DNA of 64,000 nt from Paracoccaceae bacterium (GCA_019911965.1 JAIOJF010000042.1:1-64000), one strand, 5' to 3'. Shown: positions 29,235-38,877, counted from the first letter of the stretch. Made by a program: numbers and translations. Notes: generated from the letters alone by a model not told the origin.

Positions 29235-30307
29235 CAGTTCAGCTCCTTCAGGCGGGGGGCAAGCGGCAGAGAGATACGGAAAATCGTGCGCCCGGGCCGC
29301 GACGTGACGGTGATCGAGCCGTTATGGTCCGAGACGATCTTGGAGACCAGCGCCAGGCCCAGCCCGGTGCCGTTCTCGCGGGTGCTGACGAAAGGATCGA
29401 ACACCGAATCGAGCAGCCCTTCGGCAATCCCCGGCCCGTCATCGATCACCTCCACCTGCAACGGCACGGCATGGCCGCCGCTGGCATCGCCAAGGCGCAG
29501 GCCGGGCTCGAAACAGGTGCGGATGGTGATCTGCCCGCCACCCGGTCCGGCAGCCTCGGCGGCATTGGCGAACAGGTTCAGGAACACCTGCTGCAACTGG
29601 TCGCCGTCTCCCAGAATCTGGGGCAACGAAGGGTCGTAATCATCGGCGAAGGTCATGGCCGAAGCGGCACCCAGCGTCGCCGTGATCCGGGCGCGTTCGA
29701 GTATATCGTGGATATTCAAAGGCTTCAGCGCGGGTTTGCGCAGATCGCCGAATTGCTCCACCTGTTTCAGCAAATCGACGATGCGGCGGGTTTCCTGCAC
29801 GATCAGGTCGGTCATCTCCTGATCCTCGCGTTTCAGGCCCATCGCCAGCAATTGCGCCGCCCCGGCAATCCCGGCCAGCGGGTTCTTGATCTCATGCGCC
29901 AGCATGTCCGCCATGCCGATGGCGGTTTTCGCTGCCGATCTGGCCTGCAACGCCTTGCCCAATTGTCCCACAATGCGACGCGGCTGCAACAGTACCAGCA
30001 TGATGCCCGACCCATCGCCCAGCGGTGCAATCTGCACATCGCAGTTCAGTGCGCCATCGCCCGGACGTGTCACCATCACGTCGCGGTGAAACAGCACTGC
30101 CTGACCGTCGCGGGCGCGATCGAGATCGCCTTTCAGGTCAATGTCAAAGCCCAGCCTGTCATCCAGTCCCAGCCCTGCCACCGCCTTTTGCGGCAGGTTC
30201 AGGAAGGTTTCGGCGGCGGGGTTCAGGGCTGCTATAAGATTTTCCGCATTAACCAGAAAGGCCGGCACCGGCAGCGCCTGCCAGATCTGATCGGCATCGC
30301 GGCTCAT
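29234..30307 (-). CDS. ntrB: Nitrogen regulation sensor kinase/phosphatase NtrB
   Basis: The 357-residue cytosolic kinase has an N-terminal PAS domain (about 8-110), HisKA with H138 ([18 protein letters not shown]), and an HATPase domain with [18 protein letters not shown] and GTGLGLALV. With PII protein it sets the phosphorylation of NtrC according to nitrogen status. The ATG at 30307 overlaps the dusB stop codon as ATGA; longer open frames upstream lie inside dusB. The operon runs dusB-ntrB-ntrC and continues into ntrYX. Confidence 0.94.
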   Translation of the reverse strand: MSRDADQIWQALPVPAFLVNAENLIAALNPAAETFLNLPQKAVAGLGLDDRLGFDIDLKGDLDRARDGQAVLFHRDVMVTRPGDGALNCDVQIAPLGDGSGIMLVLLQPRRIVGQLGKALQARSAAKTAIGMADMLAHEIKNPLAGIAGAAQLLAMGLKREDQEMTDLIVQETRRIVDLLKQVEQFGDLRKPALKPLNIHDILERARITATLGAASAMTFADDYDPSLPQILGDGDQLQQVFLNLFANAAEAAGPGGGQITIRTCFEPGLRLGDASGGHAVPLQVEVIDDGPGIAEGLLDSVFDPFVSTRENGTGLGLALVSKIVSDHNGSITVTSRPGRTIFRISLPLAPRLKELN

Positions 30308-31281
30308 GCCGCCTCGCGCTCCTGCGCTTGCAGGCAGAGATGCCGCATCAGGCGGCAGACCTCGCCCGGTTGGCGGCTGGTCAAAACCGCGCGGCGGGTC
30401 TCGGGCGTGGGCGCAAGATCGTCCATGTACCAGCCCAGATGCTTGCGCGCGACCTTCAGGCCCAGATCGGCACCGTAAAAGGCGATCATTGCCTGATAAT
30501 GCTGTGTGATCACATCCGCCAGCGCCGCGCCTTCCGGGCGGATCGCAACCCCCGGCCCTGCCGCAATCTCGGCCAGCAGCCAGGGCCGGCCGCGCGCACC
30601 CCGCCCGACCATCACCCCCGCCGCCCCGGACTGATCCTTGGCGGCCTGCGCACTGGCCGCATCGGTAATGTCGCCATTCGCCACCACCGGGATAGTGACG
30701 GCATCGACCACCTCGCCGATCCGGCGCCAATCCGCCCGGCCCTTGTAGAACTGGCACCGCGTGCGGCCGTGGATGGTCAGCATCTGCACGCCCGCCGCTT
30801 CGGCGCGGCGTGCGATTTCGGCGGCGTTCAGGCTGTCACCGTCCCAGCCGAGCCGGGTTTTCAAGGTGACCGGCAGATCGACCGCCGCCACCACCGCCTC
30901 GATCAGTGAAAGCGCGTGATCGGGATCGCGCATCAGGGCCGAGCCGGAATAGCCGTTGGTGACCTTGCGGGCCGGGCATCCCATGTTGATGTCGATGATC
31001 TTCGCGCCATTGCCGGCACATATCCGCGCCGCCTCGGCCATCCATTTCGCCTCGCGCCCGGCGATCTGCACCGCGGTATTGGCGGCATCAAAGCCCAGTT
31101 CCGCCCGCGCCCGGGCCGAGGGGCGCGCCTGCACCATTTCCTGACTGGCCACCATCTCTGACACGACAAGCCCTGCACCGAACCCGGACACCAGCGTCCG
31201 GAACGGCAGATCGGTGATCCCGGCCAGCGGCGCAAGAAAAACGGGCGGATCGAGGGTGATATCCGCCAATTTGATGGTCAT
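30304..31281 (-). CDS. dusB: tRNA dihydrouridine synthase B (NifR3)
   Basis: The 325-residue protein is an FMN TIM-barrel Dus enzyme: N-terminal PPVFLAPLAGITDLPFR, catalytic C102 in INMGCPARKVTNGYSGSALM, TIHGRTR, and the FMN phosphate site NGDI...GVMVGRGARGRPWL. It reduces specific uridines in tRNA with NADPH. It is the first gene of the ntr operon, the arrangement first described as nifR3-ntrB-ntrC in Rhodobacter. The ATG at 31281 starts the conserved domain; an upstream ATG adds 19 unrelated residues. Confidence 0.94.
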   Translation of the reverse strand: MTIKLADITLDPPVFLAPLAGITDLPFRTLVSGFGAGLVVSEMVASQEMVQARPSARARAELGFDAANTAVQIAGREAKWMAEAARICAGNGAKIIDINMGCPARKVTNGYSGSALMRDPDHALSLIEAVVAAVDLPVTLKTRLGWDGDSLNAAEIARRAEAAGVQMLTIHGRTRCQFYKGRADWRRIGEVVDAVTIPVVANGDITDAASAQAAKDQSGAAGVMVGRGARGRPWLLAEIAAGPGVAIRPEGAALADVITQHYQAMIAFYGADLGLKVARKHLGWYMDDLAPTPETRRAVLTSRQPGEVCRLMRHLCLQAQEREAA

Positions 31282-31410
31282 TTGCCTAATCCTTGTGCGA
31301 TATGCCCGAAAGCTAGGCCGATTTCGGGCGCAAATCAATGCGCGCCCGGTTGTGCCGCGCCCGCACCGGCCCTAGAACGCCTGCGGGACATCTATTAGGG
31401 CAGGATCATC

Positions 31411-32550
31411 ATGGCAACAGCCGCCATCATCGTCGCCGCCGGGCGCGGCACCCGTGCCGGGGGTGGGCTGCCCAAGCAATGGCAGGCATTGGTCGGGCGG
31501 CGGGTGGCCGACTGGACGCTTGACGTGTTTCGCGGCCATCCGGGCATCGGGCAGATCGCGCTGGTGCTGCATCCCGACGATTTCCCCCATGCGGCGGCAT
31601 TTGCGGATGATCCGCGCATCCTGCTGGTGGCCGGTGGCGCGGAACGGGCGCAATCGGTGCTGAACGGTCTTGCAGCGCTTGAGCCTTTCGCGCCCGAACA
31701 GGTGCTGATCCACGATGTTGCCCGCCCCTGCCTGCGCCCGGGCGTGATCGACGCGGTTCTGGCCGCGCTGGCCAAGCATCAGGGCGCAGCCCCGGCCATT
31801 CCGCTGGGCGATGCCCTGTGGCGGGGTGCCGACGGTTTGGTTGCCCTCGCCGTCCCGCGCGACGGGCTTTATCGGGCGCAAACCCCGCAAGGCTTTCATT
31901 TTGCCGCGATACTGGCCGCGCACCGCGCCCATAAGGGAGGCGCGGCGGATGATGTCGAGGTGGCGCGAGCAGCGGGACTTTCGGTTGCCATTGTCGCCGG
32001 TGACACCGATAATCTGAAAATCACCGCGCCCGGCGATCTGGCTCGTGCGGCGCGAATTCTGAAGGGTCCGATGGATATCCGCACCGGCAACGGCTTTGAC
32101 GTTCACGCCTTTGAACCGGGCAATGCGGTCATTCTGTGCGGCATTGCCATCCCGCACGAGCGCGCGCTGAAAGGCCATTCGGATGCCGACGTCGCGATGC
32201 ACGCGATCACCGACGCGATCTACGGGGCTTTGGCCAAGGGCGATATCGGCCGGCATTTCCCGCCCAGCGATCCGCAATGGCGCGGCGCCGCGTCGGATAT
32301 TTTCCTGGCCCATGCCGGCCGCCTGGCGGAGGATGAAGGTTTCACCATAACTCATGTCGATTGCACGATAATTTGCGAGACGCCAAAGATTGGCCCACAT
32401 GCACAAGCGATGCGCGAACGCCTGTCGGCGATCATCGGCATTCCTTGTGATCACATATCTGTCAAGGCCACGACCACGGAAAAACTCGGCTTCACCGGGC
32501 GCGGCGAGGGCATCGCGGCACAGGCCACCGCAACGCTGGTGAAATCATGA
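31411..32550 (+). CDS. ispDF: Bifunctional MEP cytidylyltransferase / MEcPP synthase
   Basis: The 379-residue protein fuses IspD (about 1-220, CTP-binding [21 protein letters not shown] and DVARPCLRP) to IspF (about 224-379, starting [14 protein letters not shown] with the metal-binding D and [16 protein letters not shown], and [15 protein letters not shown]). It catalyses the third and fifth steps of the non-mevalonate isoprenoid pathway. The fusion is common in alphaproteobacteria. It is divergent from dusB, with a 129-nt shared promoter region, and overlaps pgpA by four nt. Confidence 0.95.
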   Translation: MATAAIIVAAGRGTRAGGGLPKQWQALVGRRVADWTLDVFRGHPGIGQIALVLHPDDFPHAAAFADDPRILLVAGGAERAQSVLNGLAALEPFAPEQVLIHDVARPCLRPGVIDAVLAALAKHQGAAPAIPLGDALWRGADGLVALAVPRDGLYRAQTPQGFHFAAILAAHRAHKGGAADDVEVARAAGLSVAIVAGDTDNLKITAPGDLARAARILKGPMDIRTGNGFDVHAFEPGNAVILCGIAIPHERALKGHSDADVAMHAITDAIYGALAKGDIGRHFPPSDPQWRGAASDIFLAHAGRLAEDEGFTITHVDCTIICETPKIGPHAQAMRERLSAIIGIPCDHISVKATTTEKLGFTGRGEGIAAQATATLVKS

Positions 32551-33038
32551 GCCGCCTGATCGCCACCTTCTTCTGGGTCGGGCGCGTACCCTTCGCGCCC
32601 GGCACGTTCGGCTCGCTCGCCGCGCTGCCCTTTGCCTACGCGCTGCACCGCTTCACCGGTTTTCCGGGCTTTGCCATTGCCACCATCGCGATCTTCCTGA
32701 TCGGCTGGTGGGCCACGGCGGCGGCGACCAGCGGCAAGGCGGATCACGATCCCGGCGAGATCGTGATCGACGAGGTGGCCGGCCAGTGGATCGCGCTCTG
32801 GCCGCTGTCGTTCGGCCTCTGGTGGATCGGCACCGACCTCGCGATCTTTCCCTATCCCGGCTGGATCGGCGCCTTCGTGATGTTCCGCCTGTTCGATATC
32901 TGGAAGCCCGGACCCGTGGGCTGGGCCGACCGGCGGCACGACGCGCTTGGGGTGATGCTGGACGATGTGATCGCCGGAATCCTGGCGGCGCTGGTGGTCA
33001 GTGCGGCGGCGGTGCTGGCACATCTGGTGCTGGTGTGA
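32547..33038 (+). CDS. pgpA: Phosphatidylglycerophosphatase A
   Basis: The 163-residue integral membrane protein has the PgpA motifs [16 protein letters not shown], the acidic pair in [18 protein letters not shown], and [32 protein letters not shown]. It dephosphorylates phosphatidylglycerol phosphate in the inner membrane. It overlaps ispDF upstream (ATGA) and pncC downstream by four nt, so the three form one translationally coupled operon. Confidence 0.93.
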   Translation: MSRLIATFFWVGRVPFAPGTFGSLAALPFAYALHRFTGFPGFAIATIAIFLIGWWATAAATSGKADHDPGEIVIDEVAGQWIALWPLSFGLWWIGTDLAIFPYPGWIGAFVMFRLFDIWKPGPVGWADRRHDALGVMLDDVIAGILAALVVSAAAVLAHLVLV

Positions 33039-33511
33039 GCAAGGCGACCAGGATACTCGATCTGGCGCGTGCGCAAGGCAAGCGGATCGCCACCGCCGAA
33101 AGCTGCACCGGCGGCATGGTTGCCGCGGCGCTGACCGATATCGCCGGATCGTCGGATGTGTTCGACTGCGGCTATGTCACCTATTCCAATGCCGCCAAGA
33201 TGCGGCTTTTGGGGGTGCGGCCCGAGACGCTTGAACGCTTCGGCGCGGTATCCGAGGAATGCGCAGCCGAAATGGCCGAAGGGGCGCTGGCCGGGTCAGG
33301 CGCGGATATCGCGGTCTCGGTCACCGGCATTGCCGGGCCGGGCGGATCGGAATTCAAACCCGAAGGCCGGGTCTGTTTCGCACTTGCCGCCAAAGGCGGC
33401 GCAACGGCCCGCGAAACGATCGAATTCGGTGCGACAGGCCGCGCGAATGTGCGTTTGGCCTCGACTGCGCATGCGCTTGGCCTGCTGGCGGCGGCTTTGC
33501 AGGCAGATTAA
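33035..33511 (+). CDS. pncC: Nicotinamide-nucleotide amidohydrolase (CinA C-terminal domain)
   Basis: The 158-residue protein is a stand-alone CinA C-terminal domain: [49 protein letters not shown] and [10 protein letters not shown]. It deamidates NMN to nicotinic acid mononucleotide in NAD recycling. It starts with GTG at 33035, overlapping the pgpA stop codon by four nt. No N-terminal MoaB-like CinA domain is present here. Confidence 0.9.
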   Translation: MSKATRILDLARAQGKRIATAESCTGGMVAAALTDIAGSSDVFDCGYVTYSNAAKMRLLGVRPETLERFGAVSEECAAEMAEGALAGSGADIAVSVTGIAGPGGSEFKPEGRVCFALAAKGGATARETIEFGATGRANVRLASTAHALGLLAAALQAD

Positions 33512-33532
33512 GCCGGTTGTGCCGGTTTTTCC

Positions 33533-33578
33533 GGCAAGGTCTGTCTTGCCATTCTGCCGTTTTTTTCAGCATTCTGCC
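33533..33578 (+). promoter_or_regulatory. Hairpin and nine-bp direct repeats upstream of amtB
   Basis: GGCAAG (33533-33538) and CTTGCC (33545-33550) form a six-bp hairpin; a T run (33560-33566) follows nine nt later, so it may end the ispDF-pgpA-pncC transcript. Overlapping it, CATTCTGCC occurs at 33550-33558 and again at 33570-33578, exactly 20 bp apart (about two helical turns). The location, 125-150 nt before amtB, suits a nitrogen-regulator site, but the repeats do not clearly match an NtrC consensus I know. Confidence 0.35.
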
Positions 33579-33702
33579 CAAATTTCCTGCGAATCCTTCG
33601 ATTTTCCGGCAAATCGACGCTGCTTGTACGGGCGTCCTTTTACTTTTCACCCGCGAGGTTGTCTGACATCCGCAGACCCGGATTCAACCTGCGGAGAACG
33701 AA

Positions 33703-34884
33703 ATGAACGGTGCCGATACAGCCTGGATACTGGTGGCGACAGCCCTGGTTTTGTTCATGACCTTGCCCGGCCTTGCGCTGTTTTACGGCGGGCTGGTGCG
33801 GGCGCGAAACATCCTGTCGGTCTTCACCCAGACCTTCGCGGTGGCCTGCCTGATGAGCGTGCTTTGGCTGCTTGCCGGCTATTCCATCGCCTTCGGGCCC
33901 GCCGAAAGCGGGCTGTGGGGCGGCCTGGCCAAGGTGGGTCTGCTCGGCGTCGATGCCGACAGCCTGCATGGCAGCCTGCCGGAAGTGCTGTTTTTTGCCT
34001 TCCAGATGACATTCGCCATCATCACCCCGGCGCTGATCATCGGCGCTTATGTCGAACGCATCGGCTTTGGCTTCGTGATGGCGTTTTCGGGGCTCTGGAT
34101 GCTTCTGTGCTACGCGCCTGTTGCGCATTGGGTCTGGGGCGGCGGGTTCCTTGCCGATGGCGGGATATTCGGGGCAAATGGCGTGAAGGATTTCGCCGGC
34201 GGTATCGTGGTGCATGAAACCGCGGGACTGGCGGCACTGGTGGTTGCGGTGGTGCTGGGGCCACGGCGCGACCGCACCAAACCGCCCCATAATCCGGGAT
34301 TTGTCGCCATCGGAGCGGCGATGCTGTGGGTAGGCTGGTTCGGCTTCAACGGCGGCTCGCAACTGGCCGCCGACGGCACTGCCGCGATGGCGCTGACGGT
34401 GACGCATATTTCCGCCGCGACTGCCTCGCTGACATGGGCTGCCTGGGAAAAGATCAAATACGGCAAGACCTCGCTGATCGGTCTGGTCACCGGCACGATT
34501 GCCGGTCTGGCCTCGATCACGCCGGCCTCGGGTTTTGTCGGGCCGATCGAGGCGCTGGTAATCGGGGGCGTTGCCGGTGTCTTGTGTCAGGAGGCCTGTT
34601 CGCTGATCAAGAACCGCCTGAAAATCGACGATACGCTGGATGTCTTCGCGGTGCATGGCGTGGGCGGGATGTTCGGCACCATCATGATCGCGGTTTTCGG
34701 CGCAGGTTCGGCCCTGGCGCAACTGGGGTCGCTGGCGATTGTCGGCCTGTTCACCGTTGTAATTACCTACGTGATCGCCCGCGCCGTGGCGCTGGCGCTG
34801 CCGCTTCGGGTCGATCAGGAAACCGAATATACCGGCCTTGATCTGGCAGCGCATGGCGAGCAGGCCTACGAGTTCAATTCCTGA
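33703..34884 (+). CDS. amtB: Ammonium channel/transporter AmtB
   Basis: The 393-residue protein has the eleven-TM Amt fold without a cleaved signal peptide. Signatures include LALFYGGLVRARN, the twin pore-lining histidines in the VVHETAG and FAVHGVGGMFGT segments, and WFGFNGGS. It conducts NH4+/NH3 across the inner membrane and is normally gated by a PII protein; no glnK/glnB lies next to it here. Regulation by the NtrBC system encoded about 3.4 kb away is likely on general grounds. A strong terminator follows at once. Confidence 0.94.
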   Translation: MNGADTAWILVATALVLFMTLPGLALFYGGLVRARNILSVFTQTFAVACLMSVLWLLAGYSIAFGPAESGLWGGLAKVGLLGVDADSLHGSLPEVLFFAFQMTFAIITPALIIGAYVERIGFGFVMAFSGLWMLLCYAPVAHWVWGGGFLADGGIFGANGVKDFAGGIVVHETAGLAALVVAVVLGPRRDRTKPPHNPGFVAIGAAMLWVGWFGFNGGSQLAADGTAAMALTVTHISAATASLTWAAWEKIKYGKTSLIGLVTGTIAGLASITPASGFVGPIEALVIGGVAGVLCQEACSLIKNRLKIDDTLDVFAVHGVGGMFGTIMIAVFGAGSALAQLGSLAIVGLFTVVITYVIARAVALALPLRVDQETEYTGLDLAAHGEQAYEFNS

Positions 34885-34890
34885 AAGAAA

Positions 34891-34922
34891 GCCGCCCGCA
34901 GGATGACCTGCGGGCGGCGTTT
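34891..34922 (+). terminator. Intrinsic terminator of amtB
   Basis: A perfect 12-bp stem (GCCGCCCGCAGG 34891-34902 / CCTGCGGGCGGC 34907-34918) with an ATGA loop is followed by GTTT. It begins seven nt after the amtB stop codon. Confidence 0.8.
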
Positions 34923-35010
34923 GGCAGCACGATTTCTGAATTCTCTTCCCGGTCCAGCCCCCAAGACCGCGCCCGAAAAGCGGCTTCAATGTGCAAGGCC
35001 GGTGTCGTGG

Positions 35011-35124
35011 TCATCTCTCGGCGAAAACGCGTTCCCGCAGGTAGATTTCCAGATCGTAATGCGCCCCGCATGCGAAGAACACCACGGACGCAACACCGAC
35101 CAGAGCGAACAGCTCATAGGTCAT
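35011..35124 (-). CDS. Candidate 37-residue membrane microprotein
   Basis: A 38-codon frame on the minus strand starts at ATG 35124-35122, with GAGG about ten nt upstream, and ends in TGA at 35011-35013. It begins MTYELFALVGVASVVFFACG and then becomes charged (HYDLEIYLRERVFAER). This is one hydrophobic helix followed by an amphipathic basic tail, the shape of a single-pass small membrane protein. It lies in the 520-nt gap between amtB and dnaB, with A+T-rich DNA upstream suitable for a promoter. I do not recognise a family. Confidence 0.5.
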   Translation of the reverse strand: MTYELFALVGVASVVFFACGAHYDLEIYLRERVFAER

Positions 35125-35311
35125 TGGCAGCATCCTCGATTCGGACTTGATGCCTCATTGTTACCACAATTTGCCGCAGTTTTGCCACAAATGATAACCG
35201 ATGCCGACGCCGTCGCGCCCATACAGGATGTTGCGATTCCTTGCGTGGGCGCTACACTCGGCTGACAGGTGGCGGGCTATGCCATCTCAGGCGCCAGGAC
35301 GCGCCAATCGG

Positions 35312-35332
35312 TCCACAGGATATCCACAGGAT
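35312..35332 (+). promoter_or_regulatory. Tandem DnaA-box-like repeats upstream of dnaB
   Basis: TCCACAGGAT occurs at 35312-35321 and again at 35323-35332, 11 bp apart (one helical turn). The second copy gives ATATCCACA at 35320-35328, one mismatch from the DnaA box TTATCCACA. They end 73 nt before the dnaB start codon. DnaA control of the replicative helicase gene is a plausible but untested reading. Confidence 0.4.
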
Positions 35333-35405
35333 TTCCAGAGATCAGTCCAATTGCAGATCGCGCCGAGGTCTGAGATACCGGACCGGGCGATCAAGGGGAA
35401 ATGAC

Positions 35406-36938
35406 ATGAGCGGAATCACCGCGCTGCGGGGCGGCCCGTCGGACGGGTCGGCGGATGGGCCAAAAGGCGGTGAGGACGGCGGCATGAGCGAGGTCGGACT
35501 GCCGCATAATATCGAGGCCGAACAGGCATTGCTGGGGGCCTTGCTGGTCAACAACGATGTCTATGACCGCATTTCCAGCCTGGTGCAGGAACGCCATTTC
35601 TTCGATCCGGTACATGGCCGCATCTTCGCCATTGCCGAAGCCCGCATCCAGAAGAACGCGCTGGCCTCGCCGGTGACGCTGAAAGCCTTCATGGAGGATG
35701 ATCCCGGCCTTGCCGAACTGGGCGGGCCTGCCTATCTGGCGCGGCTGGCGGGGGCGGCGATCTCGGTCTTTGCGGCGCGCGATTATGCCCAGATGATCTA
35801 TGACCTGGCGATCCGCCGCGATCTGATCGGCATCGGCCATGAAATCGCCGGCAAGGCCGCCAAGGTCGATGTGGCCAGCGAGCCGAAGGAACAGATTGTC
35901 GAGGCGGAACAGCTTTTGTATGCGCTTGGCGAGCAGGGTTCATCGGAAACCGGCTTCGTGTCGTTCCTGCGCGCCGTTACCGATGCGGTGCAGATGGCCA
36001 ATGCCGCCTATATGCGCGATGGCGGGCTGGCGGGGATATCCACCGGGCTGATCGACATGGATCGCAAGCTGGGTGGTTTGCACAAGTCGGATTTGCTGAT
36101 CCTGGCCGGGCGGCCCTCGATGGGCAAGACCTCGCTGGCGACCAATATCGCCTACAATATCGCCAAGGTGCACAAGAAGGGCATTCTGCCCGATGGCAGC
36201 GAAGGCTCCGTTGAAGGGGGCGTGGTCGGGTTTTTCTCGCTCGAGATGTCGGCAGAACAACTGGCGGCGCGGATCCTGTCGGAAGCCGCCGAGGTGCCGT
36301 CGGAACAGATCCGCCGCGGCGACATGACGGAAACCGAATTCCGCCGCTTTGTCGAAGCGGCCAAGGCGCTGGAAAACGCACCGCTTTACATCGACGACAC
36401 CCCCGCCCTGTCGATCGCGCAGCTGGCGGCGCGGGCGCGGCGGCTGAAACGCACGCATGGGCTGGATGTGCTGATCGTCGATTACCTGCAACTGGTCCGC
36501 CCGGCCAGCGCCAAGGACAGCCGGGTGAACGAGGTGTCCGAGATCACCCAGGGCCTGAAGGCGATTGCCAAGGAACTGGACATTCCGGTGGTGGCGCTGT
36601 CGCAATTGTCGCGCCAGGTGGAAAACCGCGATGACAAGCGCCCGCAATTGTCGGATCTGCGCGAATCCGGCTCGATCGAGCAGGATTCCGACGTGGTGAT
36701 GTTCGTGTTCCGCGAGGAATATTACAAGGAACGCGAAAAGCCCGGCGAACATGATGTCGAGGCGATGATGAAATGGCAGGAAGATATGGAGCGCCTGCGC
36801 GGCCGCGCCGAAGTGGTGATCGGCAAGCAGCGCCACGGCCCGATCGGCACCATCGAATTATCGTTCGAGGGCCGCTTTACCCGGTTCAGCAATCTGGTCA
36901 AGGCGTATCAGCAGGGCGGCGACGGCGATTTTCACTAA
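35406..36938 (+). CDS. dnaB: Replicative DNA helicase DnaB
   Basis: The 510-residue protein has an N-terminal primase-interacting domain (about 28-130, LPHNIEAEQALLGALL), a linker, and a RecA-like C-terminal domain with Walker A GRPSMGKTS (near residue 233), Walker B VLIVDYLQL and the C-terminal KQRHGPIGTIEL. It forms the hexameric ring that unwinds DNA at the replication fork. The ATG at 35406 follows GGGGAA; longer frames upstream lack family similarity. A short insert (KKGILPDGSEGSVEGG) after Walker A looks alphaproteobacterial. An eight-bp dyad (36951-36974) follows the gene. Confidence 0.96.
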   Translation: MSGITALRGGPSDGSADGPKGGEDGGMSEVGLPHNIEAEQALLGALLVNNDVYDRISSLVQERHFFDPVHGRIFAIAEARIQKNALASPVTLKAFMEDDPGLAELGGPAYLARLAGAAISVFAARDYAQMIYDLAIRRDLIGIGHEIAGKAAKVDVASEPKEQIVEAEQLLYALGEQGSSETGFVSFLRAVTDAVQMANAAYMRDGGLAGISTGLIDMDRKLGGLHKSDLLILAGRPSMGKTSLATNIAYNIAKVHKKGILPDGSEGSVEGGVVGFFSLEMSAEQLAARILSEAAEVPSEQIRRGDMTETEFRRFVEAAKALENAPLYIDDTPALSIAQLAARARRLKRTHGLDVLIVDYLQLVRPASAKDSRVNEVSEITQGLKAIAKELDIPVVALSQLSRQVENRDDKRPQLSDLRESGSIEQDSDVVMFVFREEYYKEREKPGEHDVEAMMKWQEDMERLRGRAEVVIGKQRHGPIGTIELSFEGRFTRFSNLVKAYQQGGDGDFH

Positions 36939-36992
36939 AGCGGGAGCTGCTCCTCGGGTCAGACTGCCCGAGGATTGCGAACGCTCCTCCAT

Positions 36993-37015
36993 TGAGTATT
37001 TTTACCAAAAAGAAG
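36993..37015 (+). repeat. Dispersed 23-nt A+T-rich repeat, copy 1
   Basis: The segment reads TGAGTATTT at 36993-37001, then TT, then ACCAAAAAGAAG to 37015. The reverse complement of 53351-53373 matches it at 22 of 23 positions (T/G at the tenth base). It stands out from the G+C-rich surroundings. It ends just before the alr Shine-Dalgarno sequence. Confidence 0.6.
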
Positions 37016-37029
37016 CCTGGAGGTAGGGT

Positions 37030-38073
37030 TTGGGCGCGGCGGAGCTTTCGATTGATCTGACAGCGATTGTCGCCAACTGGCGGGCGCTGGATGCCCTGAC
37101 GGCGTCACATGTGGCGACAGCGGCGGTGGTCAAGGCCGATGCCTATGGCCTGGGCGCGGCAGAGGTTGCCGGGGCGCTGGCCCGGGCCGGTGCGCGGAGT
37201 TTCTTCGTGGCGCTGGCCGGTGAAGGGGCGGCGGTGCGCCGCGCGGTTGGCCGTGAAGCCGAGGTGTTCGTTTTTGCCGGACATATGGCCAATGACGCCT
37301 CAACTTTACGCGACAACGCTTTGATTCCATTGTTAAATTCCCCAGAGCAATGGCAATGCCACCAGGCAGACCTGCCGGGGCACGCCTTTGGCATCCAGCT
37401 TGATACCGGCATGAACCGGCTGGGGATGGAGGCGGCGGATTGGGCGGGTTTGCGTGATCACATTCTTCGCGGCAAGCCAAGCCTGGTGATGAGCCACCTG
37501 GCCTCGGCGGATGCGCCGGATGATCCGCTGAATGCCGCCCAGCTAGCGGAGTTTCACGCACAGACCGACGGGCTAAACCTGCGGCGCTCGCTGGCGGCGA
37601 CGGGGGGTGTGTTGCTGGGGCGGGACTACCATTTCGATCTCTGTCGCCCCGGAATCGGGCTGTATGGCGGGCTGCCGTTTGGCGATGCGCGCCCCGTTCT
37701 GCGCCTGTCCTTGCCGGTGGTGCAGGTGCGCGAGGTCAGACCTGGCGAGATTGTTGGCTATTCCGGCACCTGGGAAGCGGCACGGCCATCGCGGATCGCC
37801 ACACTGGCGGCGGGCTATGCCGACGGGCTGATCCGGGCGATGAGCGGCAAGGCGCTGGTCTGGGCCGGTGATATCGCCTGCCCGTTGGTCGGGCGGGTGT
37901 CGATGGACCTGATGGCGGTCGATGTGACCGATCTGGACAAGGTGCCGGAGGCTTTCGATATCCTTGGCCCGCATCAATCGGTTGACGATCTGGCGGCGGC
38001 GGCGGGCACCATCGGTTATGAAATCCTGACCAGCCTTGGCGGGCGCTACAATCGCGTCTACATTGGCGGCTGA
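37030..38073 (+). CDS. alr: Alanine racemase
   Basis: The 347-residue protein has the fold type III PLP motif [12 protein letters not shown] with the Schiff-base K35, the second catalytic tyrosine region AGYADGLIR...[13 protein letters not shown], and [11 protein letters not shown]. It interconverts L- and D-alanine for peptidoglycan. The start is TTG at 37030, strongly supported by GGAGG six nt upstream, with no better ATG in the conserved N terminus. It is followed within six nt by mlaE. Confidence 0.92.
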   Translation: MGAAELSIDLTAIVANWRALDALTASHVATAAVVKADAYGLGAAEVAGALARAGARSFFVALAGEGAAVRRAVGREAEVFVFAGHMANDASTLRDNALIPLLNSPEQWQCHQADLPGHAFGIQLDTGMNRLGMEAADWAGLRDHILRGKPSLVMSHLASADAPDDPLNAAQLAEFHAQTDGLNLRRSLAATGGVLLGRDYHFDLCRPGIGLYGGLPFGDARPVLRLSLPVVQVREVRPGEIVGYSGTWEAARPSRIATLAAGYADGLIRAMSGKALVWAGDIACPLVGRVSMDLMAVDVTDLDKVPEAFDILGPHQSVDDLAAAAGTIGYEILTSLGGRYNRVYIGG

Positions 38074-38079
38074 GCAGCA

Positions 38080-38877
38080 ATGGCGAACCCCATGAATCCG
38101 TTCCAGGTATTTCTTGCACCCATCGGGCGCTCCACCCTGTCGCTGCTGGCGGCCATTGGGCGGATCGCGATCTACATGGCCGAAACCCTCAGCCATATCG
38201 TCCGTCCGCCCTTCTACTTCCGCGAATTCCTGCATCAGTTGATGGTGATCGGTTATTTCTCGCTGCCGGTGGTGGGGCTGACGGCGGTGTTCACCGGGGC
38301 CGCGCTGGCCCTGCAGATTTTCGAGGGCGGCTCGCGGTTCAATGCCGAATCGGTGGTGCCATCCATCGTGGCCATCGGCATGGTGCGCGAACTTGGCCCG
38401 GTTCTGGGCGGGCTGATGGTGGCGGGGCGGGTGGCCTCCTCCGTGGCGGCGGAATTGGGCACCATGCGGGTGACGGAACAGATCGACGCGCTGGTGACGC
38501 TGTCCACGCATCCGATGAAATACCTGACCGTGCCGCGCGTGCTGGCGGCGACGCTGGCGATGCCTGTGCTGGTGGCGGTGGGCGATTCCATCGGCATTTT
38601 CGGCGGATTTCTGGTGGGCACTTCGCGGTTGGGGCTGAACCCGGCGGCCTATCTGCACAATACGGTGGATTTCCTGAATTCCTGGGACGTGGTGTCGGGG
38701 CTGATCAAGGCCTCGGTCTTCGGTTTCATCGTGGCGCTGATGGGCTGTTATCACGGGATGAATTCCGGGCGCGGCGCGCAAGGCGTTGGCCGCGCGACCA
38801 CCAATGCGGTTGTGTCGGCCTCGGTGCTGATCCTGACCACCAATTACCTGATGACCGAGGCGTTCTTTTCGTCATGA
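38080..38877 (+). CDS. mlaE: MlaE-family ABC transporter permease
   Basis: The 265-residue protein is a YrbE/MlaE permease: five TM segments, the conserved GAALALQ(I) and ELGPVLGGLMVAGRVASSVAAELGTMRVTEQIDAL stretches, and a C-terminal TM. Such permeases work with MlaF (ATPase) and an MCE protein (MlaD) to move phospholipids between the membranes. The ATPase gene overlaps by four nt. No MCE protein or STAS protein (MlaB) gene lies in the immediate neighbourhood, so the remaining parts must be elsewhere. Confidence 0.9.
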   Translation: MANPMNPFQVFLAPIGRSTLSLLAAIGRIAIYMAETLSHIVRPPFYFREFLHQLMVIGYFSLPVVGLTAVFTGAALALQIFEGGSRFNAESVVPSIVAIGMVRELGPVLGGLMVAGRVASSVAAELGTMRVTEQIDALVTLSTHPMKYLTVPRVLAATLAMPVLVAVGDSIGIFGGFLVGTSRLGLNPAAYLHNTVDFLNSWDVVSGLIKASVFGFIVALMGCYHGMNSGRGAQGVGRATTNAVVSASVLILTTNYLMTEAFFSS

